This document shows positions 34,771 through 45,006 of a stretch of 64,000 nt of DNA, piece by piece. Source of the DNA: Mycobacterium sp. KBS0706 (GTDB taxonomy: Bacteria; Pseudomonadota; Alphaproteobacteria; DSM-16000; Inquilinaceae); NCBI RefSeq assembly GCF_005938675.2, contig NZ_VCCH02000001.1:124001-188000 (forward strand), read 5' to 3'. Each line of letters opens with the position of its first letter. Position 1 is the first letter of the stretch. Below the pieces are notes generated by a model. It searched no databases, was not told where the DNA came from, and worked only from the letters and a program-made list of their open reading frames with translations. Made by a program: the position numbers and the translations under genes.

Positions 34771-36357
34771 GTCCAGGGCGATGACCCGGCCGATGCCGAC
34801 CGCGGCGAGGAAGTCGGGATCGTGGCTGGCCACCAGCAGGGCACCGTCATAGGCGGCGACTGCCCGCTCGATCGCCGCGATCGAGTCGAGGTCGAGATGG
34901 TTGGTCGGCTCGTCCAGGATCAGGAGCCGCGGCGGCCGCGGTCCGCCCAGCACGCAGGCCAGCGCCGCCCGCAGCGTCTCGCCGCCGCTGAGGTCGCCGA
35001 CCCGGCGCAGCGCCGCATCGGCCCGGAACAGGAAGCGCGCCAGCGCCGCCCGGCAGGCATTGTTGGTCGCATCCGGATGCATCGTCCGGAAGTTCTCCAG
35101 GATGGTGCGATCCGGCTGCAGCCCGCCGGCCCGTTGGTCGAGCATGGCGATGCCGCCGCCGAAGCGGCGGACCCGCCCCTCATCCGGCTCCGACTCTCCG
35201 GCTGCGAGGCGCAGCAGCGTCGACTTGCCGGCGCCGTTCGGCCCGGTCACCGCCACCCGCTCCGGCCCGGTCAGGGCGAAGGACAGGTCGCGCAGCACCG
35301 GCAGGGCCGCGCCCGGCGGCGACCAGGAGACATGCTCGAAGGCAAGCACCGAGGTGCCGGCGGCCAGCCCGGTCGAGGGCAGCGAGGCCGCCAGCGTCTC
35401 GGTCCGTTCGACCGCGGCCCGTGCCTCGGCCAGCGCCGTCTCGACCCCCTCCTCCCGGCGATCGCGCAAGCCGGTCTGGCGCGACTGGCTCTGCCCGGCC
35501 TTTTCCTTCTTGAAGTCCAGCAGGATCTTGGCCTGGCCGCCGCCGGCGCGCGATTTGCGGCCGCGGGAGTCGCTGCGGGCCTTGCGCTCAACCGCCGCCT
35601 GCCGCTCCCGCGCCAGCCGCGCCACCTCCTGCTCGGCCTGGGCCAGGTCGCGCCGTGCCGCCTCGGCATCCGCCTCGCGCCGGGCGCGATAGTCGTCCCA
35701 GTTGCCGCCATAGAAGCGGACGCCGAGGCCGGACAGCTCGACGATCCGGTCCATCCGACGCAGCACCCCGCGGTCGTGGCTGACCACCAGGGCGCCGCCG
35801 CGCCAGCTGTCCAGCAGGGCGCAGACGGCATCGCGGCCATCGGCATCGAGGTTGTTGGTCGGCTCGTCCAGCACCAGCATGTCCGGCGGGTCGACCAGCA
35901 GCCCGGCCAGGGCCAGGCGGGTGGCCTCGCCGCCGCTCAGCGTGCCGAGCGGCCGGCGCAGATCGAGATCGGCGGGCAGTCCGAGCCTGGGCAACGCCGC
36001 GGCCGCCCGCTCCTCCACCGTCCAGTCGGCGGCGGCGAGGTCCTCCTCGCTGCCCTCCCCCGCCAGCAGCCGGTCGAGCCTGGCCAGGGCCGGGGCGATG
36101 CCGAGCGCGTCGGCGGCGGTCATGCCGGGCACGACCCGGACGGCCTGGGGCAGCAGGCCGATGCGCCCCTGACGCAGGATCCGGCCGGATTGCGGCGGGA
36201 TCTCGCCGAGCAACAGGCGCAGCAGCGTGGACTTGCCGACACCGTTGCGGCCGACGAGGCCGGTCCGCTCAGCCCCGAAGGCGAGCGTCAGATCCTCGAA
36301 CAGCGGACGGTGGTCAGGGGTGTGGTGGGACAGCGACTCGGCAGCAAGGAGAGGCAT
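34765..36357 (-). CDS. ABC-F family ATP-binding protein
   Basis: A 530-residue soluble protein with two ABC ATPase domains and no membrane segment. Walker A motifs are GRNGVGKSTLL and GPNGAGKSTLL; signature/Walker B pairs are LSGGEATRLALAGLLVDPPDMLVLDEPTNNLD and LSGGETLRAALACVL...LLILDEPTNHLD. The basic linker (about 215-290) is the ribosome-contacting region of ABC-F translation factors. It is not the missing ATPase of the amino-acid importers. Which subgroup (Uup-like, resistance or housekeeping) is unclear. The 167-bp gap upstream holds a GGCCTC/GAGGCC hairpin (36422-36444), a possible leader element. Confidence 0.88.
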   Translation of the reverse strand: MPLLAAESLSHHTPDHRPLFEDLTLAFGAERTGLVGRNGVGKSTLLRLLLGEIPPQSGRILRQGRIGLLPQAVRVVPGMTAADALGIAPALARLDRLLAGEGSEEDLAAADWTVEERAAAALPRLGLPADLDLRRPLGTLSGGEATRLALAGLLVDPPDMLVLDEPTNNLDADGRDAVCALLDSWRGGALVVSHDRGVLRRMDRIVELSGLGVRFYGGNWDDYRARREADAEAARRDLAQAEQEVARLARERQAAVERKARSDSRGRKSRAGGGQAKILLDFKKEKAGQSQSRQTGLRDRREEGVETALAEARAAVERTETLAASLPSTGLAAGTSVLAFEHVSWSPPGAALPVLRDLSFALTGPERVAVTGPNGAGKSTLLRLAAGESEPDEGRVRRFGGGIAMLDQRAGGLQPDRTILENFRTMHPDATNNACRAALARFLFRADAALRRVGDLSGGETLRAALACVLGGPRPPRLLILDEPTNHLDLDSIAAIERAVAAYDGALLVASHDPDFLAAVGIGRVIALDK

Positions 36358-36524
36358 GACGGCTCGACGAAGGCAGCTTGACGGGGCGGGTGAAGTGCCG
36401 GTCCGTGCTGCGATCCATCGAGGCCTCTACGGTGCTGTGAGGCCGGCAGCATAGCCGCAAACATTCTCCAGGCAAACCATCGTGCGGGCGCGCATCTTTC
36501 CCGCAGGGAGAAAGGAGGCCTGGG

Positions 36525-36878
36525 ATGGCGGATGAGGAGACGGTCCGGCGGGCCGCGCTGGCCCTGCCGGAGGTCGCGGAGGAGGCGCATTGGGAGCGGC
36601 CGTCCTTTCGGGTCGGCGGCAGGATCTTTGCCGTGCTGCGCCCGGCGGAGCGTCGGGCGGTGCTGAAGCTGCCGCACGACCACCAGGAGATGCTGTTCGC
36701 GGCCCGTCCCGAAGCCTTTACCCCGGCACGCTGGGGCCGGCTGGTCTGGACCTTCGTCGCGCTGCCGCAGGTCGACGACGAGCAGGTCGAGGCGCTGGTG
36801 GCCGAAGCCTGGCGCGAGGTGGCGCCGAAGCGGCTGGTCCGGCTGACCGGCATGGACAGCCCGGCACCATCGCGCTAG
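36525..36878 (+). CDS. MmcQ/YjbR family protein
   Basis: A 117-residue protein of the MmcQ/YjbR (DUF419) family, small CyaY-fold proteins suspected of binding DNA. Conserved features: ALALPEVAEEAHWERPSFRVGGRIFAVL, AVLKLPHDHQEML, and the C-terminal AWREVAPKRLV. A strong AAAGGAGG ribosome site precedes the ATG. Its biological role is unknown. It is followed 25 bp later by the peptidase gene. Confidence 0.85.
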   Translation: MADEETVRRAALALPEVAEEAHWERPSFRVGGRIFAVLRPAERRAVLKLPHDHQEMLFAARPEAFTPARWGRLVWTFVALPQVDDEQVEALVAEAWREVAPKRLVRLTGMDSPAPSR

Positions 36879-36903
36879 CCCGGAAGGAACCGAGGAGCCG
36901 ACC

Positions 36904-38007
36904 ATGACGCAGAAGCCACGGGCCCGCGAGCTGGGCATTCCCTTCGATGGCGAGCCCGGCCCGCTCAATGCCATCACCGACATCGCGGGAGTCGAGGTCG
37001 GCACCGCCACCATCATCGCCGGCGACGGCAAGCTGGAGGTCGGGCGCGGGCCGGCCCGCACCGGCGTCACCGCCATCCTGCCGCGCGCCCGCGTCTTCGA
37101 CCCGGTCTTCGCCGGCACCGCCGTGCTGAACGGCAATGGCGAGATGACCGGGACGATCTGGATCGAGGAATCCGGCTTCCTGGAAGGGCCGGTGATGATC
37201 ACCAACAGCCACAGCGTCGGCACCGTGCGCGACGCCGTGATCGGGTGGCAGGGCCGGCGCGGCCTGGTGGCGCCGCTGTCCCATGACCTCTACTGGTGCC
37301 TGCCGGTGGTGGCCGAGACCTATGACGGGATGCTGAACGACATCAATGGCTTCCACGTCACGGCGCAGCACGCGGTCGAAGCGCTGGACGGCGCCCGGCC
37401 GGGCCCGGTGGCGGAGGGCAATGTCGGCGGCGGCACCGGCATGTCGCTGTTCGGATTCAAGGGCGGTACGGGCACCGCCTCGCGTCAGCTCCCACCTGAA
37501 GATGGCGGCCATACCGTCGGCGCGCTGGTGCAGGGCAATTTCGGCCGCCGCAAGAATCTGACGATCGCCGGCGTGCCGGTCGGGCGCGAGATCCCGGACC
37601 TGCTGCCCGACCTGGGCTCGGACCGCGACACCGGCTCGATCATCGTGGTGATCGCGACCGACGCGCCGCTGCTGCCGCACCAGTTGAAGCGCCTGGCCCG
37701 GCGGGCGCCGGTCGGCATCGCCCGCACCGGCGGCTATGGCGCCAATGGCAGCGGCGACATCTTCCTCGCCTTTTCAACGGCCAATCCCGGCGCCTTCAGC
37801 CGCAGGGACAGCCGGCTGGTGCAGGTGCTGCCGAACGACGCCATGGACGGTCTGATCGAGGCCGCCGCCCAGGCGACCGAGGAGGCGATCGTCAACGCCC
37901 TGATCGCGGCCGAGACCATGACCGGCCGCGACGGCAACACGCTGCATGCGATCCCGCATGACCGGTTGCGGGAGATCTTGAGGAAATACAACCGGTTGAC
38001 GGAATGA
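36904..38007 (+). CDS. P1 family (DmpA/BapA-type) aminopeptidase
   Basis: A 367-residue N-terminal-nucleophile hydrolase of the DmpA family, which cleaves itself and releases N-terminal D-, L- or beta-amino acids from short peptides. The autoprocessing site is GYGANGSGDIFLAFS, with cleavage expected before Ser283, the new N-terminal nucleophile. GNVGGGTGMSLFGFKGGTGTASR is the other conserved stretch. No signal peptide, so cytoplasmic. Substrate not predictable. Convergent with ccrM across a 21-bp gap. Confidence 0.88.
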   Translation: MTQKPRARELGIPFDGEPGPLNAITDIAGVEVGTATIIAGDGKLEVGRGPARTGVTAILPRARVFDPVFAGTAVLNGNGEMTGTIWIEESGFLEGPVMITNSHSVGTVRDAVIGWQGRRGLVAPLSHDLYWCLPVVAETYDGMLNDINGFHVTAQHAVEALDGARPGPVAEGNVGGGTGMSLFGFKGGTGTASRQLPPEDGGHTVGALVQGNFGRRKNLTIAGVPVGREIPDLLPDLGSDRDTGSIIVVIATDAPLLPHQLKRLARRAPVGIARTGGYGANGSGDIFLAFSTANPGAFSRRDSRLVQVLPNDAMDGLIEAAAQATEEAIVNALIAAETMTGRDGNTLHAIPHDRLREILRKYNRLTE

Positions 38008-38028
38008 GTTGAGGTGGCGCCGGCCGCC

Positions 38029-39195
<1,167 letters not shown>

Positions 39196-39215
<20 letters not shown>

Positions 39216-39816
39216 GCTGCTGCACCGGGGCAAACGACCGGCGGTGATGTTCGCAGACCCCGATCCGGTCGAGCGCGGCGACATGCTCAGGTGTCCCGTA
39301 GCCGACGTTGCGTTCCCACCCATAGCCGGGATGATGGGTAGAGAGACGCAACATCTCGTGGTCACGCACAACTTTTGCCAGGATCGAGGCGGCCGCGATC
39401 GACAGCGACAGGGCGTCGCCGCCGACCACCGCCCGGCCGTCGCAGGACAGCCCGTCGGGCACCTTGTTGCCGTCGACCAGGGCGATGTCGGGACGCTCCG
39501 GCAAGGCGTCCAGCGCCCGCCGCATCGCCAGCATGCTGGCCTGAAGGATGTTGATTCGGTCGATCTCCTCGACCGAGGCCCAGCCGATGCCGACCTGCGC
39601 CACCGCCCGGATGCGCGGCACCAGCGCCTCGCGCCGCTGCGCCGTCAGCACCTTGCTGTCGTCTATAAGACCCGCGAGATCGGGATCGAGCGGCCGGACC
39701 AGCACCACCGCCGCGGCCAGCACCGGACCGGCCAGCGGACCGCGGCCGACCTCGTCCAGCCCGGCGACGCTCCGCACCGGCGCGCCGCACTCGATCTCGA
39801 GACTCCAATCCGGCAT
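39196..39816 (-). CDS. rnhB: Ribonuclease HII
   Basis: A 206-residue endonuclease removing ribonucleotides from DNA and RNA primers. Active-site elements are [14 protein letters not shown] (Asp-Glu pair), LVDGN (third acidic residue) and [10 protein letters not shown] (catalytic Asp). C-terminal [18 protein letters not shown] is typical. Directly upstream of ccrM with a 48-bp gap. Confidence 0.95.
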
Positions 39817-39894
39817 CCGCCCCTCCTGCCTCAGGGCATAGCGCCGGCGGGCGGAAGAGCCAAGCCCGTAGCGTCCTGCAGTCCCCGAATGTGG

Positions 39895-40128
39895 CTAGGC
39901 GGGCTGATCCGAAAGGTCGAGGCGCCGCTCGATCCGGTCATGGATGCGATCGAACCGGCCGCCGATCTCGGCGCGGAACTCTGCGCCGTCGCGCTCCAGA
40001 TGTGCCAGATGCCGCTCGATCGCGGCGAGGCGGACGCGCTGCTCGCGCTGTTCCGACCGCATCTCCGCCACGTCGGCACGGACGGCGCGCAGAAGCTCCA
40101 TGACGAGGTTTTCAGGTTCGGTCGTCAT
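39895..40128 (-). CDS. Small coiled-coil protein of unknown function
   Basis: A 77-residue hydrophilic protein rich in Glu, Arg and Leu with heptad-like spacing (LLRAVRADVAEMRSEQREQRVRLAAIERHLAHLERDGAEFRAEIGGRFDRIHDRIERRL), probably one long coiled coil. No family recognised beyond similarity in style to small alphaproteobacterial coiled-coil proteins next to DNA-modification genes. No strong ribosome site. The gene is plausible by composition and position but not certain. Confidence 0.5.
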   Translation of the reverse strand: MTTEPENLVMELLRAVRADVAEMRSEQREQRVRLAAIERHLAHLERDGAEFRAEIGGRFDRIHDRIERRLDLSDQPA

Positions 40129-40185
40129 GCCATGAATCTGCGGTGAGCCGTGCGGGATGTCAAACCGGTGGCCAACATGTCCCCC

Positions 40186-41295
40186 TCAGAACAAGCTCAT
40201 CTGATCCCCCGGCCGCGGCGGCGGGGAGAACTGGGTGATGTCCAGCGTCCAGCGCTTGCGGTCGAGGCCGAGACGGCGGACGGCGTGGTTGAAACGGGCG
40301 CGGATCAGGTCGGCCACCGGCCCCTCGCCGCGATGCCGCTCGCCGAAGCCCGACTTGTAGAGCCGGCCGCCGCGGGTCTGGCGGATCAGCGACATCACCC
40401 GCCCGGCGCGATCCGGTGCATGCGCCTTGAGCCATTCCTCGAACAGGCCGGCGATCTCCAGCGGCAGCCGCAGCAGGGTCCAGCCGGCCGCGGTGGCGCC
40501 GGCCTTCACCGAAGCCTCCAGCACCTGCTCCAGCGAATGGTCGTTGAGGCCCGGGATCATCGGCGAGGTCAGCACGATCACCGGGATGCCGGCCTGGGTC
40601 AGCTGGCGCATCGTCTCCAGCCGCCGCGGCGGAGTCGCCGCCCGCGGCTCGAGCGTCCGCGCCAGCTCGCGGTCGAGCGTCGACAGCGAGATGCAGACCG
40701 CCGCCAGCCCCTTGGCCGCCATCGGCGCCAGCAGGTCGATGTCGCGGGTGATCAGCGCCGATTTGGTGACGATGCCGAGCGGATGGTTGAAGCGCGACAG
40801 CACCTCGATCACCCGGCGGGTCAACTTCAGCTCGCGCTCGATCGGCTGGTACGGGTCGGTGTTGGTGCCCATCGCCATCACCGCCGGGACATAGCCGGGG
40901 CGCCGCAGCTCGGCCTCCAGCAGCTCCGGCGCGTCCGGCTTGTAGAATAGCTGGGTCTCGAAATCGAGGCCGGGCGACAGGCCGAGCCAGGCATGGGTCG
41001 GCCGGGCGAAGCAGTAGATGCAGCCGTGCTCGCACCCCCGATAGGGGTTGATCGAGCGGTCGAACATGATGTCCGGCGAGTCGTTGCGGGTGATGATGGT
41101 GCGGGCGGTGTCGACATGCAGCTGCGTGCGCAGCGGCGGTTCCCCCTCCTCACCCTCCGGCGCCAGCCCCGCCCAGCCGTCGTCGACCCGGTGTCGGGTC
41201 GCGGTCTCGAAGCGGCCGGTGCGGTTGCTGACCGCGCCGCGTCCCTTGCGCGGCTGGTCGGCCAGTTCTTCGATGTCGGGCGGTTTGAGCGTCAT
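40186..41295 (-). CDS. PA0069-family radical SAM protein
   Basis: A 369-residue iron-sulfur protein. The radical SAM cluster motif is in NPYRGCEHGCIYCFARPTHAWLG (Cys-x3-Cys-x2-Cys, about residues 87-94). The family is similar to SplB-like proteins but of unknown function; conserved segments include MGTNTDPYQPIERELKLTR and SMIPGLND-like SPMIPGLNDHSLE. Start at 41295 (MTLKPPDIEELA) is chosen over an upstream in-frame ATG that runs into the rpsT promoter region. Confidence 0.87.
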   Translation of the reverse strand: MTLKPPDIEELADQPRKGRGAVSNRTGRFETATRHRVDDGWAGLAPEGEEGEPPLRTQLHVDTARTIITRNDSPDIMFDRSINPYRGCEHGCIYCFARPTHAWLGLSPGLDFETQLFYKPDAPELLEAELRRPGYVPAVMAMGTNTDPYQPIERELKLTRRVIEVLSRFNHPLGIVTKSALITRDIDLLAPMAAKGLAAVCISLSTLDRELARTLEPRAATPPRRLETMRQLTQAGIPVIVLTSPMIPGLNDHSLEQVLEASVKAGATAAGWTLLRLPLEIAGLFEEWLKAHAPDRAGRVMSLIRQTRGGRLYKSGFGERHRGEGPVADLIRARFNHAVRRLGLDRKRWTLDITQFSPPPRPGDQMSLF

Positions 41296-41381
41296 GAGAA
41301 CAAATATAGAACACAAAGGCCGATTTGCCAACCCCCACCGCGCAGTCCACATCTCGGCCGCAGCCAGCGTCGAGACTCGTC

Positions 41382-41410
41382 TTGACGCCCGGGCGCGGAG
41401 GGACTATCAA
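41382..41410 (+). promoter_or_regulatory. rpsT promoter
   Basis: -35 TTGACG (41382-41387), 17-bp spacer, -10 TATCAA (41405-41410). Transcription would begin about 45 bp before the rpsT ATG. One of the clearest sigma-70 promoters in the window. Confidence 0.7.
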
Positions 41411-41459
41411 GCGCCCTCGTTTTTCTTGGGGCCGTCGTTGGCCCGAACTGGGACCGACA

Positions 41460-41720
41460 ATGGCCAACCACAAGTCCGCCGAGAAGCGCATCCGTCAGAC
41501 CGAGCGCCGTACGCTGGTCAACCGCAACCGCGTCAGCCGCATCCGCACCTTCGTCAAGAAGGTCGAGGCGGCGATCCTGTCCGGCGACAAGACCGCCGCG
41601 GCCGAGGCGTTCAAGGCGGCGCAGCCGGAGATGCATCGCGGCGTCACCAAGGGCGTGCTGCAGAAGAACACGGTCGCGCGCAAGCTGTCGCGCCTGTCCG
41701 GCCGCATCAAGGCTCTCTGA
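41460..41720 (+). CDS. rpsT: 30S ribosomal protein S20
   Basis: An 86-residue basic protein, the usual length of bS20. It opens [36 protein letters not shown] and ends [27 protein letters not shown], both diagnostic. It binds 16S rRNA in the small subunit. Its own promoter and a strong terminator make it a single-gene unit upstream of dnaA, an order common in alphaproteobacteria. Confidence 0.97.
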   Translation: MANHKSAEKRIRQTERRTLVNRNRVSRIRTFVKKVEAAILSGDKTAAAEAFKAAQPEMHRGVTKGVLQKNTVARKLSRLSGRIKAL

Positions 41721-41735
41721 GCCCGGATCACCGAT

Positions 41736-41773
41736 AAGCCGTTCCGCGGCGGCGGCCGCGGAACGGCTTTTCT
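41736..41773 (+). terminator. rpsT terminator
   Basis: Perfect 15-bp arms AAGCCGTTCCGCGGC (41736-41750) and GCCGCGGAACGGCTT (41755-41769) with a 4-nt loop, running into TTTTCTC. A textbook intrinsic terminator. Confidence 0.9.
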
Positions 41774-42225
41774 CATGTCCAGGGGAACGGTGGGATGCGG
41801 CACAACCAGCCGCTGTCCGGGACCGTTTTTTGCGTTTTGGGATGGTCCGGATTTGTTCCGTTGCCAGCCCTTGCCCACCCTGCATATGATCGTCGTTCGC
41901 CTGCTATCGGCAGGTTGAAGATCGCCTCAGGACACAACTTGCCCGGCTACCAGCCTTCACCACGAAGACCGGCAGAAGTCCGCGAGCGTCCCTTAGCAAT
42001 ATTCGTACAGTTTCTATTAACCAACTTCGCAACTTCATAAGTAGCTGCGAGGAATTGTTCCTGCTCGTCGGTCGTGATACTGTGATTATTACAGTTTGAA
42101 GTTCTGGGGCATGGCAGCCGCGCATCGGACATCGGGTGCCGCTGATGGTGGGAACAGGTACAGTCCGGGTCGTGGATAGGCAGCGCGTCGCGGCCGCCGC
42201 AGTCGAAGAGGGGTCGGAAGGCAGC
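41774..42225 (+). promoter_or_regulatory. rpsT-dnaA intergenic region with A/T-rich patch
   Basis: About 450 bp without a convincing gene. A/T content rises at about 41995-42095, with a TTAACC near 42018 and a dyad ACTGT (42079-42083)/ACAGT (42091-42095). A single partial DnaA-box-like GTGGATA is at 42172-42178, but I see no cluster of DnaA boxes, so an origin cannot be claimed. The dnaA promoter should be here; no clear -35/-10 pair stands out. Confidence 0.4.
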
Positions 42226-43626
42226 ATGTCGTCGATGGGGGGAGTCATCGCATCGATCGAGCAGCAATGGGCCCGGGTCTGCGGCCGCATGCGCGAGGAG
42301 GTGGGCGAGGGCGCCTTCAAGAGCTGGCTGCGCCCGGTGGTCGTGGTCGATCTCGACGGCGGCGAGGTCCGCATCGCCGCCCCCACCCGCTTCATGCGCG
42401 ACTGGGTCGCCGCTCATTACGCCGACCGCATCCGCAACCTGTGGCATTCCGAGAACCCGGACATCCACAGCGTCGACGTGATCGTGGTGCCCGACCGGCT
42501 GGCCGCCCGACCGGCCGCCGCCAAGCCGGCCGCAACGGCGCCGGCCTCGCGCGCCGAGTCGCCGGCGCCGACACATGAGCGCCCGCCCGAATCGGCGGCC
42601 GAGTTCGGCGCGGTGCTCGACCAGCGCTTCACCTTCGACAATTTCGTCGTCGGCAAGCCGAATGAACTGGCCCATGCCGCCGCCCGCCGGGTGGCGGAGG
42701 CCAACAGCGTCACCTTCAACCCGCTGTTCCTGTATGGCGGGGTGGGCCTGGGCAAGACCCATCTGATGCATGCCATCGCCTGGCACATCCGGGTGAAGCA
42801 TCCCGAGCGGCGCGTGCTCTACATGTCCGCCGAGAAGTTCATGTACCAGTTCATCCGTGCCCTGCGGTTCAAGGACACGATGACGTTCAAGGAGATGTTC
42901 CGCTCGGTCGACGTGCTGATGATCGACGACGTGCAGTTCATCTCGGGCAAGGACTCCACCCAGGAGGAGTTCTTCCACACCTTCAACGCCTTGGTGGACC
43001 AGAACCGCCAGGTGGTGATCTCGGCCGACAAGTCGCCCTCCGACCTCGAGGGGATGGAGGAGCGGCTGCGCTCCCGCCTCGGCTGGGGCCTGGTCGCCGA
43101 CATCCACCCCACCACCTACGAGCTGCGCCTGGGCATCCTGCACGCCAAGGCGGAGACGGCTCGGGTCGAGATCCCGGCCAAGGTGATGGAGTTCCTGGCC
43201 CACAAGATCACCTCCAACGTGCGCGAGCTGGAGGGGGCGCTGAACCGCATCACCGCCCATGCCGAGCTGGTGCACCGGCCGATCACCCTGGAATCGACCC
43301 AGGAGCTGCTGCACGACCTGCTGCGTGCCTCCGACCGCCGGGTCACCATCGACGAGATCCAGAAGCGGGTCGCCGAGCACTACAACATCAAGGTCGCCGA
43401 CATGCATTCGGCCCGCCGCGCCCGCACCGTGGCCCGGCCGCGCCAGGTGGCGATGTACCTGTCGAAGCAGCTCACCCCCCGCTCGCTGCCGGAGATCGGC
43501 CGCAAGTTCGGCGGGCGGGATCACACCACGGTGATGCATGCCGTGCGCCGGATCGAGGAGCTGTGCAGCGAGGACCGCTCCTTCGCCGAGGATGTCGAGC
43601 TGCTGCGCCGCATGCTGCAGGTCTGA
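42226..43626 (+). CDS. dnaA: Chromosomal replication initiator protein DnaA
   Basis: A 466-residue AAA+ initiator that opens the replication origin. Domain I (about 5-75) is followed by a short Pro/Ala-rich domain II, then the ATPase with Walker [18 protein letters not shown] and Walker [14 protein letters not shown]. Domain IV has the DNA-binding signature [15 protein letters not shown]. The start at 42226 ([18 protein letters not shown]) has GGAAGG upstream; the 30-residue longer version lacks family support. Confidence 0.97.
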   Translation: MSSMGGVIASIEQQWARVCGRMREEVGEGAFKSWLRPVVVVDLDGGEVRIAAPTRFMRDWVAAHYADRIRNLWHSENPDIHSVDVIVVPDRLAARPAAAKPAATAPASRAESPAPTHERPPESAAEFGAVLDQRFTFDNFVVGKPNELAHAAARRVAEANSVTFNPLFLYGGVGLGKTHLMHAIAWHIRVKHPERRVLYMSAEKFMYQFIRALRFKDTMTFKEMFRSVDVLMIDDVQFISGKDSTQEEFFHTFNALVDQNRQVVISADKSPSDLEGMEERLRSRLGWGLVADIHPTTYELRLGILHAKAETARVEIPAKVMEFLAHKITSNVRELEGALNRITAHAELVHRPITLESTQELLHDLLRASDRRVTIDEIQKRVAEHYNIKVADMHSARRARTVARPRQVAMYLSKQLTPRSLPEIGRKFGGRDHTTVMHAVRRIEELCSEDRSFAEDVELLRRMLQV

Positions 43627-43724
43627 CCCGGCCTGAACCCTGGTCCGGACCGACGGCCGGAAAATCTGGCCGGCGCCGTGTCCGGCCCTGCGCCTGCCTC
43701 TCGCCACCGCCGCAAGCTTTCGGC

Positions 43725-43730
43725 TATAGT
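43725..43730 (+). promoter_or_regulatory. Possible -10 of a dnaN promoter
   Basis: TATAGT about 80 bp before dnaN in the 183-bp dnaA-dnaN gap. No good -35 is seen at the right distance, so dnaN may instead depend on read-through from dnaA. A GAATC (GANTC) site lies at 43802-43806, just before the dnaN start. Confidence 0.25.
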
Positions 43731-43809
43731 GCGCCCCCGCCGTGTCGGCCGGGCCCCTGCCCGCCCCGATGAACTGTCCGGCGGCCGGCATCGTCGAAGT
43801 GGAATCGGG

Positions 43810-44943
43810 ATGAAGCTGATCATCGAGCGCGCTGCCCTTCTCAAGGGCCTGAGCCATGTGCAGAGCGTCGTCGAACGGCGCAACACCATCCCGATCCTGT
43901 CCAATATCCTGCTGCGCGCCGAAGGCGGCGCGCTGCGCCTGACCGCCACCGACATGGATCTCGAGATCGTCGAATCCGTGCCGGCGGAGATCCAGGCGCC
44001 GGGCGGCACCACCGCCCCGGCCCACACCCTGTACGACATCGTCCGCAAGCTGCCGGACGGCAGCCAGGTCGAGATCGAGACCAACCCCGACGGCGGGTCG
44101 CTGACGCTGCGCGCCGGCCGCTCGAACTTCCGGCTCGGCTGCCTGCCGGTCGAGGATTTCCCGAGCATGGCGGGCGGCGACCTGAGCCACCGCTTCACCA
44201 TCGCCGCGGGCGACCTGCGGGTGATGATCGACCGGACCAAATTCGCGATCTCGACCGAGGAGACGCGCTACTACCTGAACGGCATCTACCTGCACGCGGC
44301 CAAGGCGGAGACCGTGCCGGTGCTGCGCGCCGTTGCCACCGACGGCCACCGCCTGGCCCGGGTCGAGATGCCGCTGCCGGACGGCGCCGACGCCATCCCC
44401 GGCGTGATCGTGCCGCGCAAGACGGTGATGGAGCTGCGCAAGCTCCTGGACGAGAGCGGCGAGACGGTCGAGGTGCAGCTGTCCGAGACCAAGACCCGCT
44501 TCACCCTGCCGGGCGCCGCGGGCGACGGCGTGGTGCTGACCTCGAAGCTGATCGACGGCACCTTCCCGGAATATGAACGGGTGATCCCGAGCGGTAACGA
44601 CAAGATCCTCGAGGTCGACGCCAAGGAGTTCGCCAAGGCGGTCGACCGCGTCTCCACCATCTCGACCGAGAAGAGCCGGGCGGTGAAGCTGACGATCGAG
44701 AACGGGTCGCTGACGCTGTCGGCCAATTCGGCCGAGCAGGGCAGCGCCACCGAGGAGATCGAGGTCAGCTACGAGGCGTCGAAGATCGAGATCGGCTTCA
44801 ACAGCCGCTATCTCCTCGACATCACCCAGCAGATCGAGGGCGACGGCGCCCGCTTCGCCATGGCCGATGCCGGATCGCCGACCATCGTCCGCGACACCGC
44901 CGATTCCAGCGCGCTGTACGTGCTGATGCCGATGCGGGTGTGA
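43810..44943 (+). CDS. dnaN: DNA polymerase III beta subunit (sliding clamp)
   Basis: A 377-residue clamp that encircles DNA and tethers polymerase III. The N-terminus MKLIIERAALLKGLSHVQSVVERRNTIPILSNILL and C-terminal NSRYLLDITQQIEGD...SALYVLMPMRV are characteristic, and three repeated clamp domains fit the length. Start at 43810 is the family start; the in-frame extension to 43678 is basic and spurious. Confidence 0.97.
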   Translation: MKLIIERAALLKGLSHVQSVVERRNTIPILSNILLRAEGGALRLTATDMDLEIVESVPAEIQAPGGTTAPAHTLYDIVRKLPDGSQVEIETNPDGGSLTLRAGRSNFRLGCLPVEDFPSMAGGDLSHRFTIAAGDLRVMIDRTKFAISTEETRYYLNGIYLHAAKAETVPVLRAVATDGHRLARVEMPLPDGADAIPGVIVPRKTVMELRKLLDESGETVEVQLSETKTRFTLPGAAGDGVVLTSKLIDGTFPEYERVIPSGNDKILEVDAKEFAKAVDRVSTISTEKSRAVKLTIENGSLTLSANSAEQGSATEEIEVSYEASKIEIGFNSRYLLDITQQIEGDGARFAMADAGSPTIVRDTADSSALYVLMPMRV

Positions 44944-44979
44944 CGGCTTGAACCGAGGAATGCGGGCATTTGGGGCGAA

Positions 44980-44996
44980 GCATCCGCTTCGGATGC
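44980..44996 (+). other. Small hairpin in the dnaN-recF gap
   Basis: Arms GCATCCG and CGGATGC with a 3-nt loop, just before recF. No T tract follows; may modulate read-through from dnaN or recF translation. Confidence 0.3.
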
Positions 44997-45006
44997 CTTG
45001 AGCCAC

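Noticed and set aside
34765..36357. Possible ATPase for the amino-acid importers
   Set aside because: It has two fused ATPase domains with the ABC-F linker, a translation-factor type, and lies 30 kb away.
41774..42225. Replication origin next to dnaA
   Set aside because: There is an A/T-rich patch and one partial DnaA-box-like GTGGATA, but no cluster of boxes; alphaproteobacterial origins often lie away from dnaA.
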